Shown here piece after piece: positions 37,777 to 46,414 of a DNA stretch of 64,000 nucleotides (the stretch's first letter is position 1; every line of letters starts with the position of its first letter). The stretch comes from Fusobacterium varium (GTDB lineage: Bacteria; Fusobacteriota; Fusobacteriia; Fusobacteriales; Fusobacteriaceae): NCBI GenBank assembly GCA_002356455.1, contig AP017968.1:1054001-1118000 (forward strand), read 5' to 3'. The notes under the pieces were generated by a model. That model had not been told where the DNA came from. It worked only from the letters and a program-made list of their open reading frames with translations, and searched no databases. The translations under genes and the position numbers were made by a program.

Positions 37777-38757
37777 ATGGAAAAAAGAAAAATATTAATG
37801 ATAGGTTATAATTTTTTTGGTTATGAATTAGAAATTATAGAAGAATTAAAAAAAAATTATGAAGTAGAGTTTATAGATATAAGTATGAATTTTATAGAAA
37901 AGGGGCTTTTGCGTGTAGTCAATTTATTCTTAAAAAAATATTTTTTTGATGTAGAAAAAAAACTGATAGAAAAAAAGACAAAATTATTAAAAAATATAAA
38001 TAAAGAAGAAAAAATATATATATTATTTGTATTAGGATGTTGGTATAATCCATCTCCTACATTTTTTTCTTATATTGATAAAAATTTGAAAATAGAAAAG
38101 AAAATTTTATATATTTGGGATACTGTAAGAGGAATAAGAGATTTTAATAATTATAGAAAAAACTTTGATGAAGTATTTTCCTTTGATAAAGAAGAAAGTG
38201 AAAAATATAATTTAGTTTTTAGACCAACTTTTTATTCAAAACGACTAAGAAAATTAAAAAAAATAAAAGTAGAAGAAATTTATGAAATTTCTTTTATAGG
38301 TGGTTTTACAGAAGAAAGATACACATTAATAAAAAAATATATAAGCATTTTTTCAAAAAAATATATTTATATTTTTGTTCCTTCCATTAAAGAATATTCA
38401 AAAATGTTATTTAATTGTAAATATGATTTAAAAATGATATTTCCTTTTATAGTAAAAAAAGAAAAATACAATAAAATATTATATAAATCTAAAATTATTT
38501 TAGACTTAGTTAGATTTAATCAAACAGGATTAACCCAAAGAATATTTGATGCTTTATATTTACAAAAAAAAATAATAACAACAAGTACTTCTGTAAAGAA
38601 TTATGATTTTTATAATTCCAATAATATATTAGTTATAAATGAAAATACTACAAGCAAAGAAATAGAAGATTTCAAAAGAAAAGAATACATAGAAATAGAT
38701 AAAAAAATAATAGATTACTATTCAATAGAAAGATGGGGAGAAGATATTTTTAAATAA
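37777..38757 (+). CDS. Putative glycosyltransferase (GT-B-like)
   Basis: A 326-residue protein starting KRKILMIGYNFFGYELEIIEEL, a Rossmann-like opening. It has the C-terminal blocks ISFIGGFTEERYTLI and KIILDLVRFNQTGLTQRIFDALYLQKKIITT, resembling the donor-binding region of CgeB-like or GT4-like enzymes (conserved R-x-F-D/E-A-L). No signal peptide or membrane helix is apparent. AAGGAGA lies about 12 bases before the ATG. The stop codon directly abuts the ribosome site of rfbA. The sequence has very high AT content. The transferase role is an inference from fold-like motifs and context. Confidence 0.7.
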   Translation: MEKRKILMIGYNFFGYELEIIEELKKNYEVEFIDISMNFIEKGLLRVVNLFLKKYFFDVEKKLIEKKTKLLKNINKEEKIYILFVLGCWYNPSPTFFSYIDKNLKIEKKILYIWDTVRGIRDFNNYRKNFDEVFSFDKEESEKYNLVFRPTFYSKRLRKLKKIKVEEIYEISFIGGFTEERYTLIKKYISIFSKKYIYIFVPSIKEYSKMLFNCKYDLKMIFPFIVKKEKYNKILYKSKIILDLVRFNQTGLTQRIFDALYLQKKIITTSTSVKNYDFYNSNNILVINENTTSKEIEDFKRKEYIEIDKKIIDYYSIERWGEDIFK

Positions 38758-38769
38758 TTGGAGGTTTTT

Positions 38770-39633
38770 ATGAAGGGGATAATATTAGCAGGTGGAAGTG
38801 GAACAAGACTTTATCCAATAACAAAATCAATATCTAAACAAATAACACCAATATATGATAAACCAATGATATATTATCCTTTATCAGTTTTAATGTTGGC
38901 AGGAATAAAGGATATCTTGGTTATTTCTACACCAAGGGATCTTCCAATGTTTGAAGAATTATTGAAAAGTGGTTCAGATTTTGGTATATCTCTAAGTTAT
39001 GCAGTACAGGAACAGCCTAATGGCTTAGCAGAAGCATTCTTGATAGGAGAAAATTTTATTGGAAATGATTCATGTGCTTTAGTCCTTGGAGACAATATAT
39101 TCTATGGGCATGGATTTACAGGGATGTTAAAAGAAGCTGAAGCAAGGAAAAAAGGAGCAACAATATTTGGATATTATGTACAAAATCCTAGAGATTTTGG
39201 AGTAGTAGAATTTGATGAAAATAATAGAGCGATATCATTAGAGGAAAAGCCAGAGAATCCAAAATCTAATTATGCAGTACCTGGATTATATTTTTATGAT
39301 AATACAGTAGTAGAAAAAGCTAAGAAAGTAAAACCTTCAAAAAGAGGGGAACTTGAAATAACAACACTAAATGAAATGTATCTTAATGAAGGAACTCTAA
39401 ATGTAACAAGTCTAGGAAGAGGAATGGCATGGCTTGATACAGGAACACATGAAGCACTTTTAGAAGCAGCAAACTATGTAAAAACAATTCAAAGCAGACA
39501 GGGAGTAATGGTAGCCTGTCTTGAAGAAATTGCATATAGAAATGGGTGGATAACAAAAGAAAAAGTATGTGAATTAGCAAAACCATTGCTTAAATCTAAA
39601 TATGGAGAATACTTGATGGATCTTATCAGATAA
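38770..39633 (+). CDS. rfbA: Glucose-1-phosphate thymidylyltransferase
   Basis: A 287-residue RmlA-type enzyme making dTDP-glucose. It shows [30 protein letters not shown] at the N terminus (shown here only as family landmarks GGSGTRLYP and [14 protein letters not shown]), LGDNIFYG with the metal aspartate, FGVVEFD, and the [11 protein letters not shown] and [13 protein letters not shown] blocks. The ATG at 38770 sits behind TTGGAGG; the upstream in-frame TTG at 38758 overlaps that ribosome site. rfbC follows after 14 bases. The remaining rhamnose genes rfbB and rfbD are not in this window. This gene and rfbC look less AT-rich than the transferases before them. Confidence 0.95.
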   Translation: MKGIILAGGSGTRLYPITKSISKQITPIYDKPMIYYPLSVLMLAGIKDILVISTPRDLPMFEELLKSGSDFGISLSYAVQEQPNGLAEAFLIGENFIGNDSCALVLGDNIFYGHGFTGMLKEAEARKKGATIFGYYVQNPRDFGVVEFDENNRAISLEEKPENPKSNYAVPGLYFYDNTVVEKAKKVKPSKRGELEITTLNEMYLNEGTLNVTSLGRGMAWLDTGTHEALLEAANYVKTIQSRQGVMVACLEEIAYRNGWITKEKVCELAKPLLKSKYGEYLMDLIR

Positions 39634-39647
39634 ATAAAGGGGAAGAT

Positions 39648-40244
39648 ATGAGTAAATTTAAAAAGATAGAAACAGAAATAGAAGGTTTATACATATTAGA
39701 GCCAACTGTATTTGGTGATGAAAGAGGATTTTTTCTGGAAACATACAACAAAAAAGAATTTGAAGAAATAGGGATATTTGAAGAGTTTGTGCAAGATAAT
39801 CATTCTAAATCTAAAAAAGGTGTACTAAGAGGGCTTCATTTTCAAACTAAACATTCTCAGGGAAAACTTGTAAGAGTGATAAAAGGTTCTGTATATGATG
39901 TAGCTGTAGATATTAGAAAAGGCAGCAGTACATATGGAAAATGGTATGGAATAGAATTAAGCGCAGAGAATAAGAAAATATTTTTCATACCAAAAGGATT
40001 TGCTCATGGATTCTTGACTTTAGAAGATGATACGGAATTTCAATATAAGTGTACAGATTTTTATGCACCTCAATATGATTCAGGAATAATGTGGAATGAT
40101 AAAGATATAAATATCAATTGGAATTTTGAAAAATATGGTTTAAAAGAAGAGAATATAGTTCTATCTGAAAAAGATAAGAAACATCAATCTTTTAAAGAAT
40201 ATATAGATATCAATAAAGAAAACAAAATAGTCCAAACTAGATGA
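39648..40244 (+). CDS. rfbC: dTDP-4-dehydrorhamnose 3,5-epimerase (or related dTDP-sugar epimerase)
   Basis: A 198-residue RmlC-fold epimerase. The double-stranded beta helix carries LRGLHFQTKHSQGKLVRVIKG, with the catalytic histidine region, DVAVDIRKGS, and FFIPKGFAHGFLTLEDDTEFQYKCTDFY. Together with rfbA it points to a dTDP-deoxysugar, most simply dTDP-L-rhamnose. Without rfbB and rfbD here, the pathway must be completed elsewhere or the product may differ. GGGGAAG precedes the ATG. The C-terminal extension after residue about 175 is variable in the family. Confidence 0.92.
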   Translation: MSKFKKIETEIEGLYILEPTVFGDERGFFLETYNKKEFEEIGIFEEFVQDNHSKSKKGVLRGLHFQTKHSQGKLVRVIKGSVYDVAVDIRKGSSTYGKWYGIELSAENKKIFFIPKGFAHGFLTLEDDTEFQYKCTDFYAPQYDSGIMWNDKDININWNFEKYGLKEENIVLSEKDKKHQSFKEYIDINKENKIVQTR

Positions 40245-40331
40245 CGGTAAATTGGAAAAAGTGATTAATAAAAAAATATCACATTGAAAAAGTAAGATAG
40301 ATAGATTTATGAATGAATTAAAGGAAAATAA

Positions 40332-41795
40332 ATGAAAGTTAAAAGTATAAAAGTAAATTTTATTTTAAATGTTTTAAGATTATTTTTAGGAGCTTTTTTT
40401 TTACTGATAACGATTCCATATACCACTAGAACCTTAGGAAGTGAAGCTTTAGGAAAAGTTGAATATATAAATTCAATTATTACTTATTTTACTTTATTTA
40501 CTGCTTTGGGAATACCAAGTTATGGAATAAGAGAAACAGCAAGAATTAGAGCTGATGAAAAAGAAAGAACTAAACTTGTTGTAGAATTAGGAACCATTCT
40601 CATAATAACTACAGTAGTAGGATATATTATTTTATATTTTTTTATAATTTATTTTAAAAATATTCAAAACCTAAGAATATTAATATTGATAATGAGTACA
40701 AGAATAATATTTAATAATATAGGTTTTGAATGGTTTTATCAAGGCATAGAAAATCAAGTTTATATAACTATTAGATTTATTATAGTAAAAATACTAACAT
40801 TGATTTTATTATTTTTATTAATTAAAAATCCTAATGATTATCTTAAATACGGAGCTATTTTAGTTTTAATGACAAGTGGAGCTAATATTCTAAATTTATT
40901 TAATATAAAGAATTATATAAGCTTAAAAACTATGAAATTAAAAAATTTAGAAATTAAAAAGCATTTAAAACCAATATTTACAATTTTTGCAGCAACTTTA
41001 TCTGTTAGTATTTATTTACAATTAGATATAATAATGTTAGGAAATATAGATGATAAATTTGTTGCTTATTATTCTATACCGAATAAATTGATAGGATTAA
41101 TTTTGATTGTTGTAACAGCATTGGGAAGTGTATTACTTCCTAGAATAACCAATTGTTTAAGAAATAATGATATTGAAAATTATAAAAAATATATTGATTA
41201 TTCATTAAAATATATTTTATTGATATCAATTCCGTCAGTTATAGGAATAGTTATTTTAAGTAATAATATAATACTAGTGATGGCAGGTAATGAATTTATA
41301 GAATCAATAATGACAATGAAAATATTATCAGTAATTATATTTATTGTAGGAATTGCTTATTTTTTAGGATTTCAAATTCTTTATCCTCATGGATTAGAAA
41401 AATATTATACTTATTCAGTAACAATAGCAGCAGCTATAAATTTTGTTTTTAATTATTTAATGATTCCCAAATATTACCAAAATGGAGCAGCAATTGGGAC
41501 TATCATTGCAGAATTAACTGGAGTTATTATAATGTTATATTTTTCTAAAAAATATTTAAAAGAAATAGAGTTTTATAGTTTAAAAAATTTTAAATATTTA
41601 TTTTCAGGAATTATAATGGGAATAGTAGTTTATATTATAAAAACATTAAAATTGGATAATTTAATAACTTTATTACTTTCTGTTTCTATTGGAAGTATTA
41701 TATATTTTATAATATTAATTATATTAAAAGAAGAAATTACAATTAATGGGTTAGTAATTATAAAAAATAGAATATATAAAAAGGAGAGAAAATGA
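40332..41795 (+). CDS. Polysaccharide flippase (Wzx, MOP superfamily)
   Basis: A 487-residue protein with about twelve to fourteen membrane segments and the Wzx opening (LNVLRLFLGAFFLLITIPYTTRTLGSEALGKVEY, i.e. P-Y-TR-LG-E-LG near residues 20-40). It flips undecaprenyl-linked repeat units across the inner membrane. With the Wzy candidate at 30726 it marks the locus as Wzx/Wzy-dependent rather than ABC-exporter type. AAGGAAAAT precedes the ATG. Its stop codon overlaps the start of the first HU-like gene (ATGA), so that DNA-binding-type protein is made from the polysaccharide transcript. Confidence 0.9.
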   Translation: MKVKSIKVNFILNVLRLFLGAFFLLITIPYTTRTLGSEALGKVEYINSIITYFTLFTALGIPSYGIRETARIRADEKERTKLVVELGTILIITTVVGYIILYFFIIYFKNIQNLRILILIMSTRIIFNNIGFEWFYQGIENQVYITIRFIIVKILTLILLFLLIKNPNDYLKYGAILVLMTSGANILNLFNIKNYISLKTMKLKNLEIKKHLKPIFTIFAATLSVSIYLQLDIIMLGNIDDKFVAYYSIPNKLIGLILIVVTALGSVLLPRITNCLRNNDIENYKKYIDYSLKYILLISIPSVIGIVILSNNIILVMAGNEFIESIMTMKILSVIIFIVGIAYFLGFQILYPHGLEKYYTYSVTIAAAINFVFNYLMIPKYYQNGAAIGTIIAELTGVIIMLYFSKKYLKEIEFYSLKNFKYLFSGIIMGIVVYIIKTLKLDNLITLLLSVSIGSIIYFIILIILKEEITINGLVIIKNRIYKKERK

Positions 41796-42103
41796 CAGAA
41801 AAAGAGTTTTTAACCTTATACAAAGAAAGAAGGAATCTAAAAAGCATAAGAGAAGCAAAAGAAAGATTAGATTCTTTCTGGAAAGCTCTTTTTGATGTTT
41901 TAGAAGAAGATGAAAAAGTAATAATAAAAGATTGGGGAATATTTGAAAAAAAAGAAGTAAAACCAAGAAAGATACTAAATTTAGCTACTAGAGAAATGAT
42001 GATAACAGAAGAAAAGAAAGTTATTAAATTTAAACCTAGAATGAAAATGATAGATAAAGTAAATGAACTCAATACTCTCATAGAGGAGGAATATGAACAC
42101 TAG
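41792..42103 (+). CDS. HU-family DNA-binding protein, first of a tandem pair
   Basis: A 103-residue protein that aligns in outline with HU/IHF. A helical N terminus (AKERLDSFWKALFDVLEEDEKVIIKD) is followed by WGIFEKKEVKPRKILNL, matching the GFGTFEVRERAARKGRNP block of HU. A beta-arm region and a C-terminal KFKPRMKMIDKVN tail, like HU's FKAGKALKDAVN, complete it. The canonical RNP arm tip is replaced by LAT, so DNA bending may be altered. It overlaps the flippase gene by four bases and the second HU-like gene by eleven, so all three are translationally coupled. HU-like genes within a glycan operon are unusual. Confidence 0.75.
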   Translation: MTEKEFLTLYKERRNLKSIREAKERLDSFWKALFDVLEEDEKVIIKDWGIFEKKEVKPRKILNLATREMMITEEKKVIKFKPRMKMIDKVNELNTLIEEEYEH

Positions 42104-42374
42104 AGAATTTATATCATATTACAGAGAATTGAGAAAAGAACAAGATGAAATGGTAGGATATGAAGAAGCAAGAGAGGAAATAGAAGAGATATTTAATCTT
42201 ATAGCAGAAGTAATAGCTATGGATGAGGAAGTAAAATTTAAAAATAAGGGAACATTTTCACTTTTAAAAAGAAAAAAAAGAAGAATAGGCAGTCCAACCT
42301 CAAAAGAAGTAAGAGAAATAGTTCCTAAAAAGACAATAAAGTTTGTACAGTCAAAAGTTTTGGAAATAAACTGA
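42093..42374 (+). CDS. HU-family DNA-binding protein, second of a tandem pair
   Basis: A 93-residue HU-like protein: a helical part (AREEIEEIFNLIAEVIAMDEEVKF), then KNKGTFSLLKRKKRRIGSP with the GTF turn and basic strand of HU. It ends in a short arm and the C-terminal KKTIKFVQSKVLEIN. It is diverged from its upstream neighbour, which suggests an old duplication or a heterodimer in the manner of IHF alpha and beta. GAGGAGG lies before the ATG and the start overlaps the first copy by eleven bases. Its stop codon is nine bases from the palindromic element at 42383, so that element is a natural candidate target. That link is inference. Confidence 0.72.
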   Translation: MNTREFISYYRELRKEQDEMVGYEEAREEIEEIFNLIAEVIAMDEEVKFKNKGTFSLLKRKKRRIGSPTSKEVREIVPKKTIKFVQSKVLEIN

Positions 42375-42382
42375 GAAAAAAG

Positions 42383-42552
42383 AGTTCGCTTTTATGTATA
42401 AAGAAGTAGTTTTAGAGTTGCTTAATCCAAATAAATAAAAACTTGAAAAAATAAAGTTATAAAAATACAAAACAGTTATATCTGATTTAAATATTGAAAT
42501 AAAGATTATTTATAAAAAATAAAGAGTTCATCTTTATACATAAAGGCGAACT
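42383..42552. repeat. 170-bp element with 24-bp terminal inverted repeats, related to the 24166 element
   Basis: The left end (42383-42406, AGTTCGCTTTTATGTATAAA...) and right end (42529-42552) are inverted repeats with two mismatches over 24 bases. The right end, AGTTCATCTTTATACATAA then AGGCGAAC, lines up with the right end of the 24166 element, AGTTCTCTTTATTGTAATAATGCGAAC. The interior is AT-rich and non-coding. It occupies the gap between the second HU-like gene and the MBOAT gene and ends 20 bases before the latter's start codon, inside its leader. Confidence 0.78.
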
Positions 42553-42571
42553 GTTAAGTCTTGGAGGAGTA

Positions 42572-44038
42572 ATGTTATTTAATTCATATGAGTTTATTTT
42601 TCTATTTTTACCAATTACAATAATAATATATTTTACATTAAATAGATATGGTAAAAATAATATAGCTAAAGGGTGGCTGGTAATAGCTTCCCTATATTTT
42701 TATTCATACTTTCACCTTTCATATTTATATTTAATTTCAACTTCAATAATAATAAATTATTTTATTGGAAATAAATTAAATCATAAGAGTTTAAATGTAA
42801 AAGAAAGAAAAATATGGATGATAATAGGAGCAATATTTAATTTAGGGTTATTAGGTTATTTTAAATATTATGATTTTTTTGTAGAAAATATAAATACAGT
42901 ATTTAAAACAAACTTTACCTTACTACATATACTGTTGCCATTAGGAATATCATTTTTTACGTTTCAACAGCTTTCATTTATAATAGACAGTTATAATGAA
43001 AAAAGTATGAAATATGATTTTTTAAGTTATTGTTTATTTGTAACATTTTTTCCACAGTTAATAGCAGGACCAATAGTACTGCCAAATGAAATGCTTCCAC
43101 AATTTGAAGATAAAAAAAATAAGCTAATAAACTATGAAAATATGAATAGAGGACTTTATATGTTTTCTATTGGTTTGGCTAAGAAAGTAATAATAGCAGA
43201 TACAATAGCAAATTTTGCAAATGTAGGATTTGACCAAATGGAAACATTAAATATTATAGAAGCATGGATAACTTCAATATCTTATACATTACAATTATAT
43301 TTTGATTTTAGTGGATATTGTGATATGGCAATGGGAATAGCGCTTATGTTTAATATAGTATTACCATTAAATTTCAATTCACCATATAAATCAACGAATA
43401 TACAGGAATTCTGGAAAAGATGGCATATGACACTAGGAAGATTTATGACAAATTACTTATACATCCCACTTGGAGGAAATAGACTAGGAGAAAGAAAAAC
43501 ATTAAGAAATCTATTTATAGTATTCATGGCAAGTGGAATATGGCATGGAGCAGGATGGAATTTTATTATATGGGGAACTTTACACGGAATATGTATTCTA
43601 GTACATAGAGTATGGAAAAATAGTGGCAAAAAAATGAATAAACTATTAGGTTGGTTTATAACAATAAATCTAGTAAATATATTCTGGGTATTTTTTAGAG
43701 CAGAAACATTAAATGGAGCAGTAAAAGTATTAAAAGGAATGTTTGATATAAAAGGACTAATATATATGGGAACTCATCTAGGACAGATAGGAGAAATAAC
43801 AGAATTATATAGAAACTTAAGTCAGGGGATATTAGGAAATAAATTTAATTTGATACTATTAGTATTATCTTTAATAATAGTATTTTTGTTAAAAAATACT
43901 ATTGATTTAAATAAAAATTTAAAATTTAAAAATTTTAATATATTTAGAATAGTTAATTATTTTGATTTTGTTCTAGCATATATGTTTATACAAAAGTTAT
44001 CTAACATAGATCCAACATTTTTATATTTTAATTTTTAG
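42572..44038 (+). CDS. MBOAT family O-acyltransferase (AlgI/DltB-like)
   Basis: A 488-residue membrane protein with about ten helices and MBOAT landmarks: LLPLGISFFTFQQLSFIIDSY, FPQLIAGPIVLPNEMLPQ, FDFSGYCDMAMGIALMF, EFWKRWHMTLGRFMTNYLYIPLGGN, and ASGIWHGAGWNFIIWG with the presumed catalytic histidine. These proteins carry an acyl group, usually acetyl, across the membrane for transfer to an extracellular glycan. TTGGAGGAG precedes the ATG. It is followed directly by an SGNH-type protein, the common two-component arrangement for polysaccharide O-acetylation. Confidence 0.93.
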   Translation: MLFNSYEFIFLFLPITIIIYFTLNRYGKNNIAKGWLVIASLYFYSYFHLSYLYLISTSIIINYFIGNKLNHKSLNVKERKIWMIIGAIFNLGLLGYFKYYDFFVENINTVFKTNFTLLHILLPLGISFFTFQQLSFIIDSYNEKSMKYDFLSYCLFVTFFPQLIAGPIVLPNEMLPQFEDKKNKLINYENMNRGLYMFSIGLAKKVIIADTIANFANVGFDQMETLNIIEAWITSISYTLQLYFDFSGYCDMAMGIALMFNIVLPLNFNSPYKSTNIQEFWKRWHMTLGRFMTNYLYIPLGGNRLGERKTLRNLFIVFMASGIWHGAGWNFIIWGTLHGICILVHRVWKNSGKKMNKLLGWFITINLVNIFWVFFRAETLNGAVKVLKGMFDIKGLIYMGTHLGQIGEITELYRNLSQGILGNKFNLILLVLSLIIVFLLKNTIDLNKNLKFKNFNIFRIVNYFDFVLAYMFIQKLSNIDPTFLYFNF

Positions 44039-44049
44039 TGGAGGAGAAA

Positions 44050-44907
44050 TTGAATAATAGTTATAAAGTTTATTTTTATAAAACAATAAAATGTATATTG
44101 CTATATTTTATTGTTATTATTCCTGTAATATATATAATAACAGGAATATTAAAACCAAATGGAGATGTTTATGAAGCAATTACAGCATCTCAAAAACAAA
44201 CTACATACTCTTCAGTATTATTGGGAGATAGTGTTAGTAGGCAATTATTTAATATTGGAAATCAGGAAAATAGTCAATATTATCATTTGAATTCAAATCA
44301 AGCAATAGGAGTGATAGGTAATTATATATTATTAAATAATTATTTAGCGAATAATCCTCAAACTAAAAAAGTATATTTGATTATGAGACCAACTAGTTTT
44401 AATAATAATCTTAACCAAAAATGGACCTATACTTATTTTATACTTCCTTTTTTAAAAAAAGAAAATAAGAAATATTTTTCAGAAACATCATTAAAAAAAA
44501 TAAATATAAAAAGAAAATTTTTAAATAAGTATTTATTAAATATATTTGAACCAAATCCAAAACTTTCATTATTATTAAAAATAGATTATTCAGATGAAAT
44601 GACAGATATAAAAGAAGCTTATTTATCAGATGTTTCAATTGAATATTTAAAAAAAATTAAAAAATTACTCCAAGAAAAAAATATAGAATTTTATATTTTA
44701 GCTTCGCCATTATCAATTAAAGAAAAGAATGAATATATTTTATTGAAAAGAAATATTAAAGAGAATTATTTTGAAGATATTTTTGTGTATTATTTTGATA
44801 GCATTCAATATTATTCAGAGAATAATTTTAGTGATGGAGTACATTTTTCTAAGAAATTTTTAGAAAATAATAGAGAAAAAATTATAGATAACCTATTTAG
44901 ATACTAA
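44050..44907 (+). CDS. Membrane-anchored SGNH-like acyltransferase partner of the MBOAT protein
   Basis: A 285-residue protein with one N-terminal membrane helix (about residues 12-35) and the rest on the outer face. The GDS serine motif reads SVLLGDSVSRQLF (near residue 70) and the C-terminal Asp-His pair is in FSDGVHFS, so the SGNH catalytic triad appears complete. In AlgI/AlgJ/AlgX-type systems the MBOAT protein exports the acyl group and the SGNH protein places it on the glycan. GGAGGAG precedes a TTG at 44050; a GTG at 44038 overlapping the previous stop is the alternative start. A strong terminator follows and ends the polysaccharide locus. Confidence 0.82.
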   Translation: MNNSYKVYFYKTIKCILLYFIVIIPVIYIITGILKPNGDVYEAITASQKQTTYSSVLLGDSVSRQLFNIGNQENSQYYHLNSNQAIGVIGNYILLNNYLANNPQTKKVYLIMRPTSFNNNLNQKWTYTYFILPFLKKENKKYFSETSLKKINIKRKFLNKYLLNIFEPNPKLSLLLKIDYSDEMTDIKEAYLSDVSIEYLKKIKKLLQEKNIEFYILASPLSIKEKNEYILLKRNIKENYFEDIFVYYFDSIQYYSENNFSDGVHFSKKFLENNREKIIDNLFRY

Positions 44908-44926
44908 AAATAAAATAACTAAACCC

Positions 44927-44966
44927 AAAGTCTTTCAATTAAAAATAATTGAGAGGCTTTTTTCTT
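44927..44966 (+). terminator. Terminator closing the polysaccharide locus
   Basis: A 14-bp stem, AAAGTCTTTCAATT with AATTGAGAGGCTTT, has a six-base loop and a T-rich tail. It marks the right edge of the accessory locus. Confidence 0.85.
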
Positions 44967-45013
44967 TAACATAGTGTATAAGCAGAAAATCAAGTGTAAA
45001 ATATAGAAAAATA

Positions 45014-45022
45014 TGATATAAT
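45014..45022 (+). promoter_or_regulatory. Extended -10 promoter of the cob operon
   Basis: TGaTATAAT lies 35 bases before the cobU start. The 90 bases between the previous terminator and the start leave no room for a full cobalamin riboswitch, and none is seen. Confidence 0.5.
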
Positions 45023-45056
45023 TAATTCATTGAAATAAAGTAGAGGAGATGGCAAA

Positions 45057-45620
45057 TTGGGAAGAATCATTTACTTCACTGGAGGCTCTCGGAGTGGAAA
45101 AAGCAGACATGCAGAGCAGTATATAATTGATAAAAATTATAAAGACAGAATATATCTGGCAACTGCAATCATATTTGATGATGAAATGAGAGCTCGTGTA
45201 GCTAAGCATAGAGAGCAACGAGGAGAGAACTGGACTACTGTAGAGGGATACAAAAATACAGTGGAGCTTATAAAACCTCACATTAAAAAGGGAGGAGTTA
45301 TCCTGCTGGATTGTCTGACAAATATGGTAACCAATCTTATGATAATGGAGAAGGAATATGACTGGGATCATATGCCTGATGAAGAACTTACATCAATAGA
45401 AAATAATATAAAAAAAGAAGTGGAAGAACTTCTGGAATATATAAAATCATCAGATCAGGATATTGTTATAGTTTCCAATGAAATAGGTATGGGAATAGTT
45501 CCTGCTTATGCACTGGGAAGGCACTTTAGAGATGTATGCGGAAGAATGAATCAGATAGCAGCAGCTAAGGCTGATGAGGCATATTTTGTAGTTTCTGGAA
45601 TAAAGATGAAATTAAAATAG
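45057..45620 (+). CDS. cobU: Bifunctional adenosylcobinamide kinase / guanylyltransferase
   Basis: A 187-residue enzyme that phosphorylates adenosylcobinamide and then adds GMP to give adenosylcobinamide-GDP. The P-loop GGSRSGKS is at residues about 9-16. ARVAKHREQRGENWTTVE supplies the conserved histidine region for GMP transfer, and DCLTNMVTNL and VVSNEIGMGIVP-type blocks follow. It starts with TTG at 45057 behind GAGGAGA. It is first of the cobU-cobS-cobC-cobT operon, which completes the lower nucleotide loop of B12 from cobinamide and dimethylbenzimidazole, made or salvaged. Confidence 0.95.
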   Translation: MGRIIYFTGGSRSGKSRHAEQYIIDKNYKDRIYLATAIIFDDEMRARVAKHREQRGENWTTVEGYKNTVELIKPHIKKGGVILLDCLTNMVTNLMIMEKEYDWDHMPDEELTSIENNIKKEVEELLEYIKSSDQDIVIVSNEIGMGIVPAYALGRHFRDVCGRMNQIAAAKADEAYFVVSGIKMKLK

Positions 45621-45637
45621 TTTTAGGAGGATATTTA

Positions 45638-46405
45638 ATGAAAGGAATATTGTTACTTTTTAGATTTATGACTAGACTTCCTATTGGATTTGATCCAAAA
45701 TTTGATTCTGATGAATTAGGGAAAAGCATGAAATTTTTTCCAGTAATTGGAATGATAATAGGGCTTATACTTTTTGGAGCATTCTGGCTGCTGTATACTG
45801 TTGTATATTCACCAATGGTCATGGCAGTACTGTTGGTAACTATAGAAGTAGTACTGACAGGTGGACTTCATCTAGATGGTCTGGCAGATACATTTGATGG
45901 AATATTCAGTTACAGAAGTAAGCAGAAGATGCTTGATATAATGAAAGATTCAAGATTAGGTACTAATGGAGGACTTGTCCTTATACTATATTTTATGCTG
46001 AAAGTAGTTCTTTTAGTAGAGATATCAGAATTTGCTGGACTTAATATGGGAATACTTCTTCTTATAGTTCCAGTTATAGCAAGATTAAATAGTGTAGTGA
46101 ACTGTGCTTCGGCTCCATATGCAAGATCCACTGGAATGGGAAAAACTTTTGTAGACCATACTGATGCTGGAGGAGTAGCAGTTGCTGCAATATTGACAGC
46201 AGCATTTGTTGGAGGAGCAGCTTATTTATTTGGACTTCCTTATACAATTTTGATTGTTATACCAATAATAATGCTGTTAGGATTTTTTTATGCTAAACTT
46301 ATGACTAGAAAAATTGGTGGTATTACAGGAGATACTTTAGGTGCAGTAGTAGAACTTTCAGAGATAATAGCTATGTTTGTTATATATATATTAGCAGCTG
46401 TATAG
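45638..46405 (+). CDS. cobS: Adenosylcobinamide-GDP ribazoletransferase (cobalamin synthase)
   Basis: A 255-residue integral membrane enzyme joining adenosylcobinamide-GDP with alpha-ribazole (phosphate). The family signature LHLDGLADTFDG with its acidic residues is at about residues 75-86, followed by KDSRLGTNGGL. Several membrane helices make up the rest. AGGAGG lies before the ATG, 17 bases after cobU. The C-terminal KIGGITGDTLGAVVELSE is the second conserved block. It acts at the inner membrane. Confidence 0.96.
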   Translation: MKGILLLFRFMTRLPIGFDPKFDSDELGKSMKFFPVIGMIIGLILFGAFWLLYTVVYSPMVMAVLLVTIEVVLTGGLHLDGLADTFDGIFSYRSKQKMLDIMKDSRLGTNGGLVLILYFMLKVVLLVEISEFAGLNMGILLLIVPVIARLNSVVNCASAPYARSTGMGKTFVDHTDAGGVAVAAILTAAFVGGAAYLFGLPYTILIVIPIIMLLGFFYAKLMTRKIGGITGDTLGAVVELSEIIAMFVIYILAAV

Positions 46406-46414
46406 GTGGTATAA

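Noticed and set aside
24676-42374. Phase-variable homopolymer tracts in glycosyltransferase genes
   Set aside because: Runs of A are common but are explained by the AT richness and lysine codons. No long G/C tract or tandem repeat sits at a gene start.
24676-44907. ABC-exporter type capsule locus
   Set aside because: No Wzm/Wzt or KpsMT-like genes are present. A PHPT-type initiating transferase, a Wzx flippase and a Wzy candidate point to the other export route.
44967-45056. Cobalamin riboswitch before cobU
   Set aside because: The space after the terminator is only about 90 bases and lacks the B12-box sequence.
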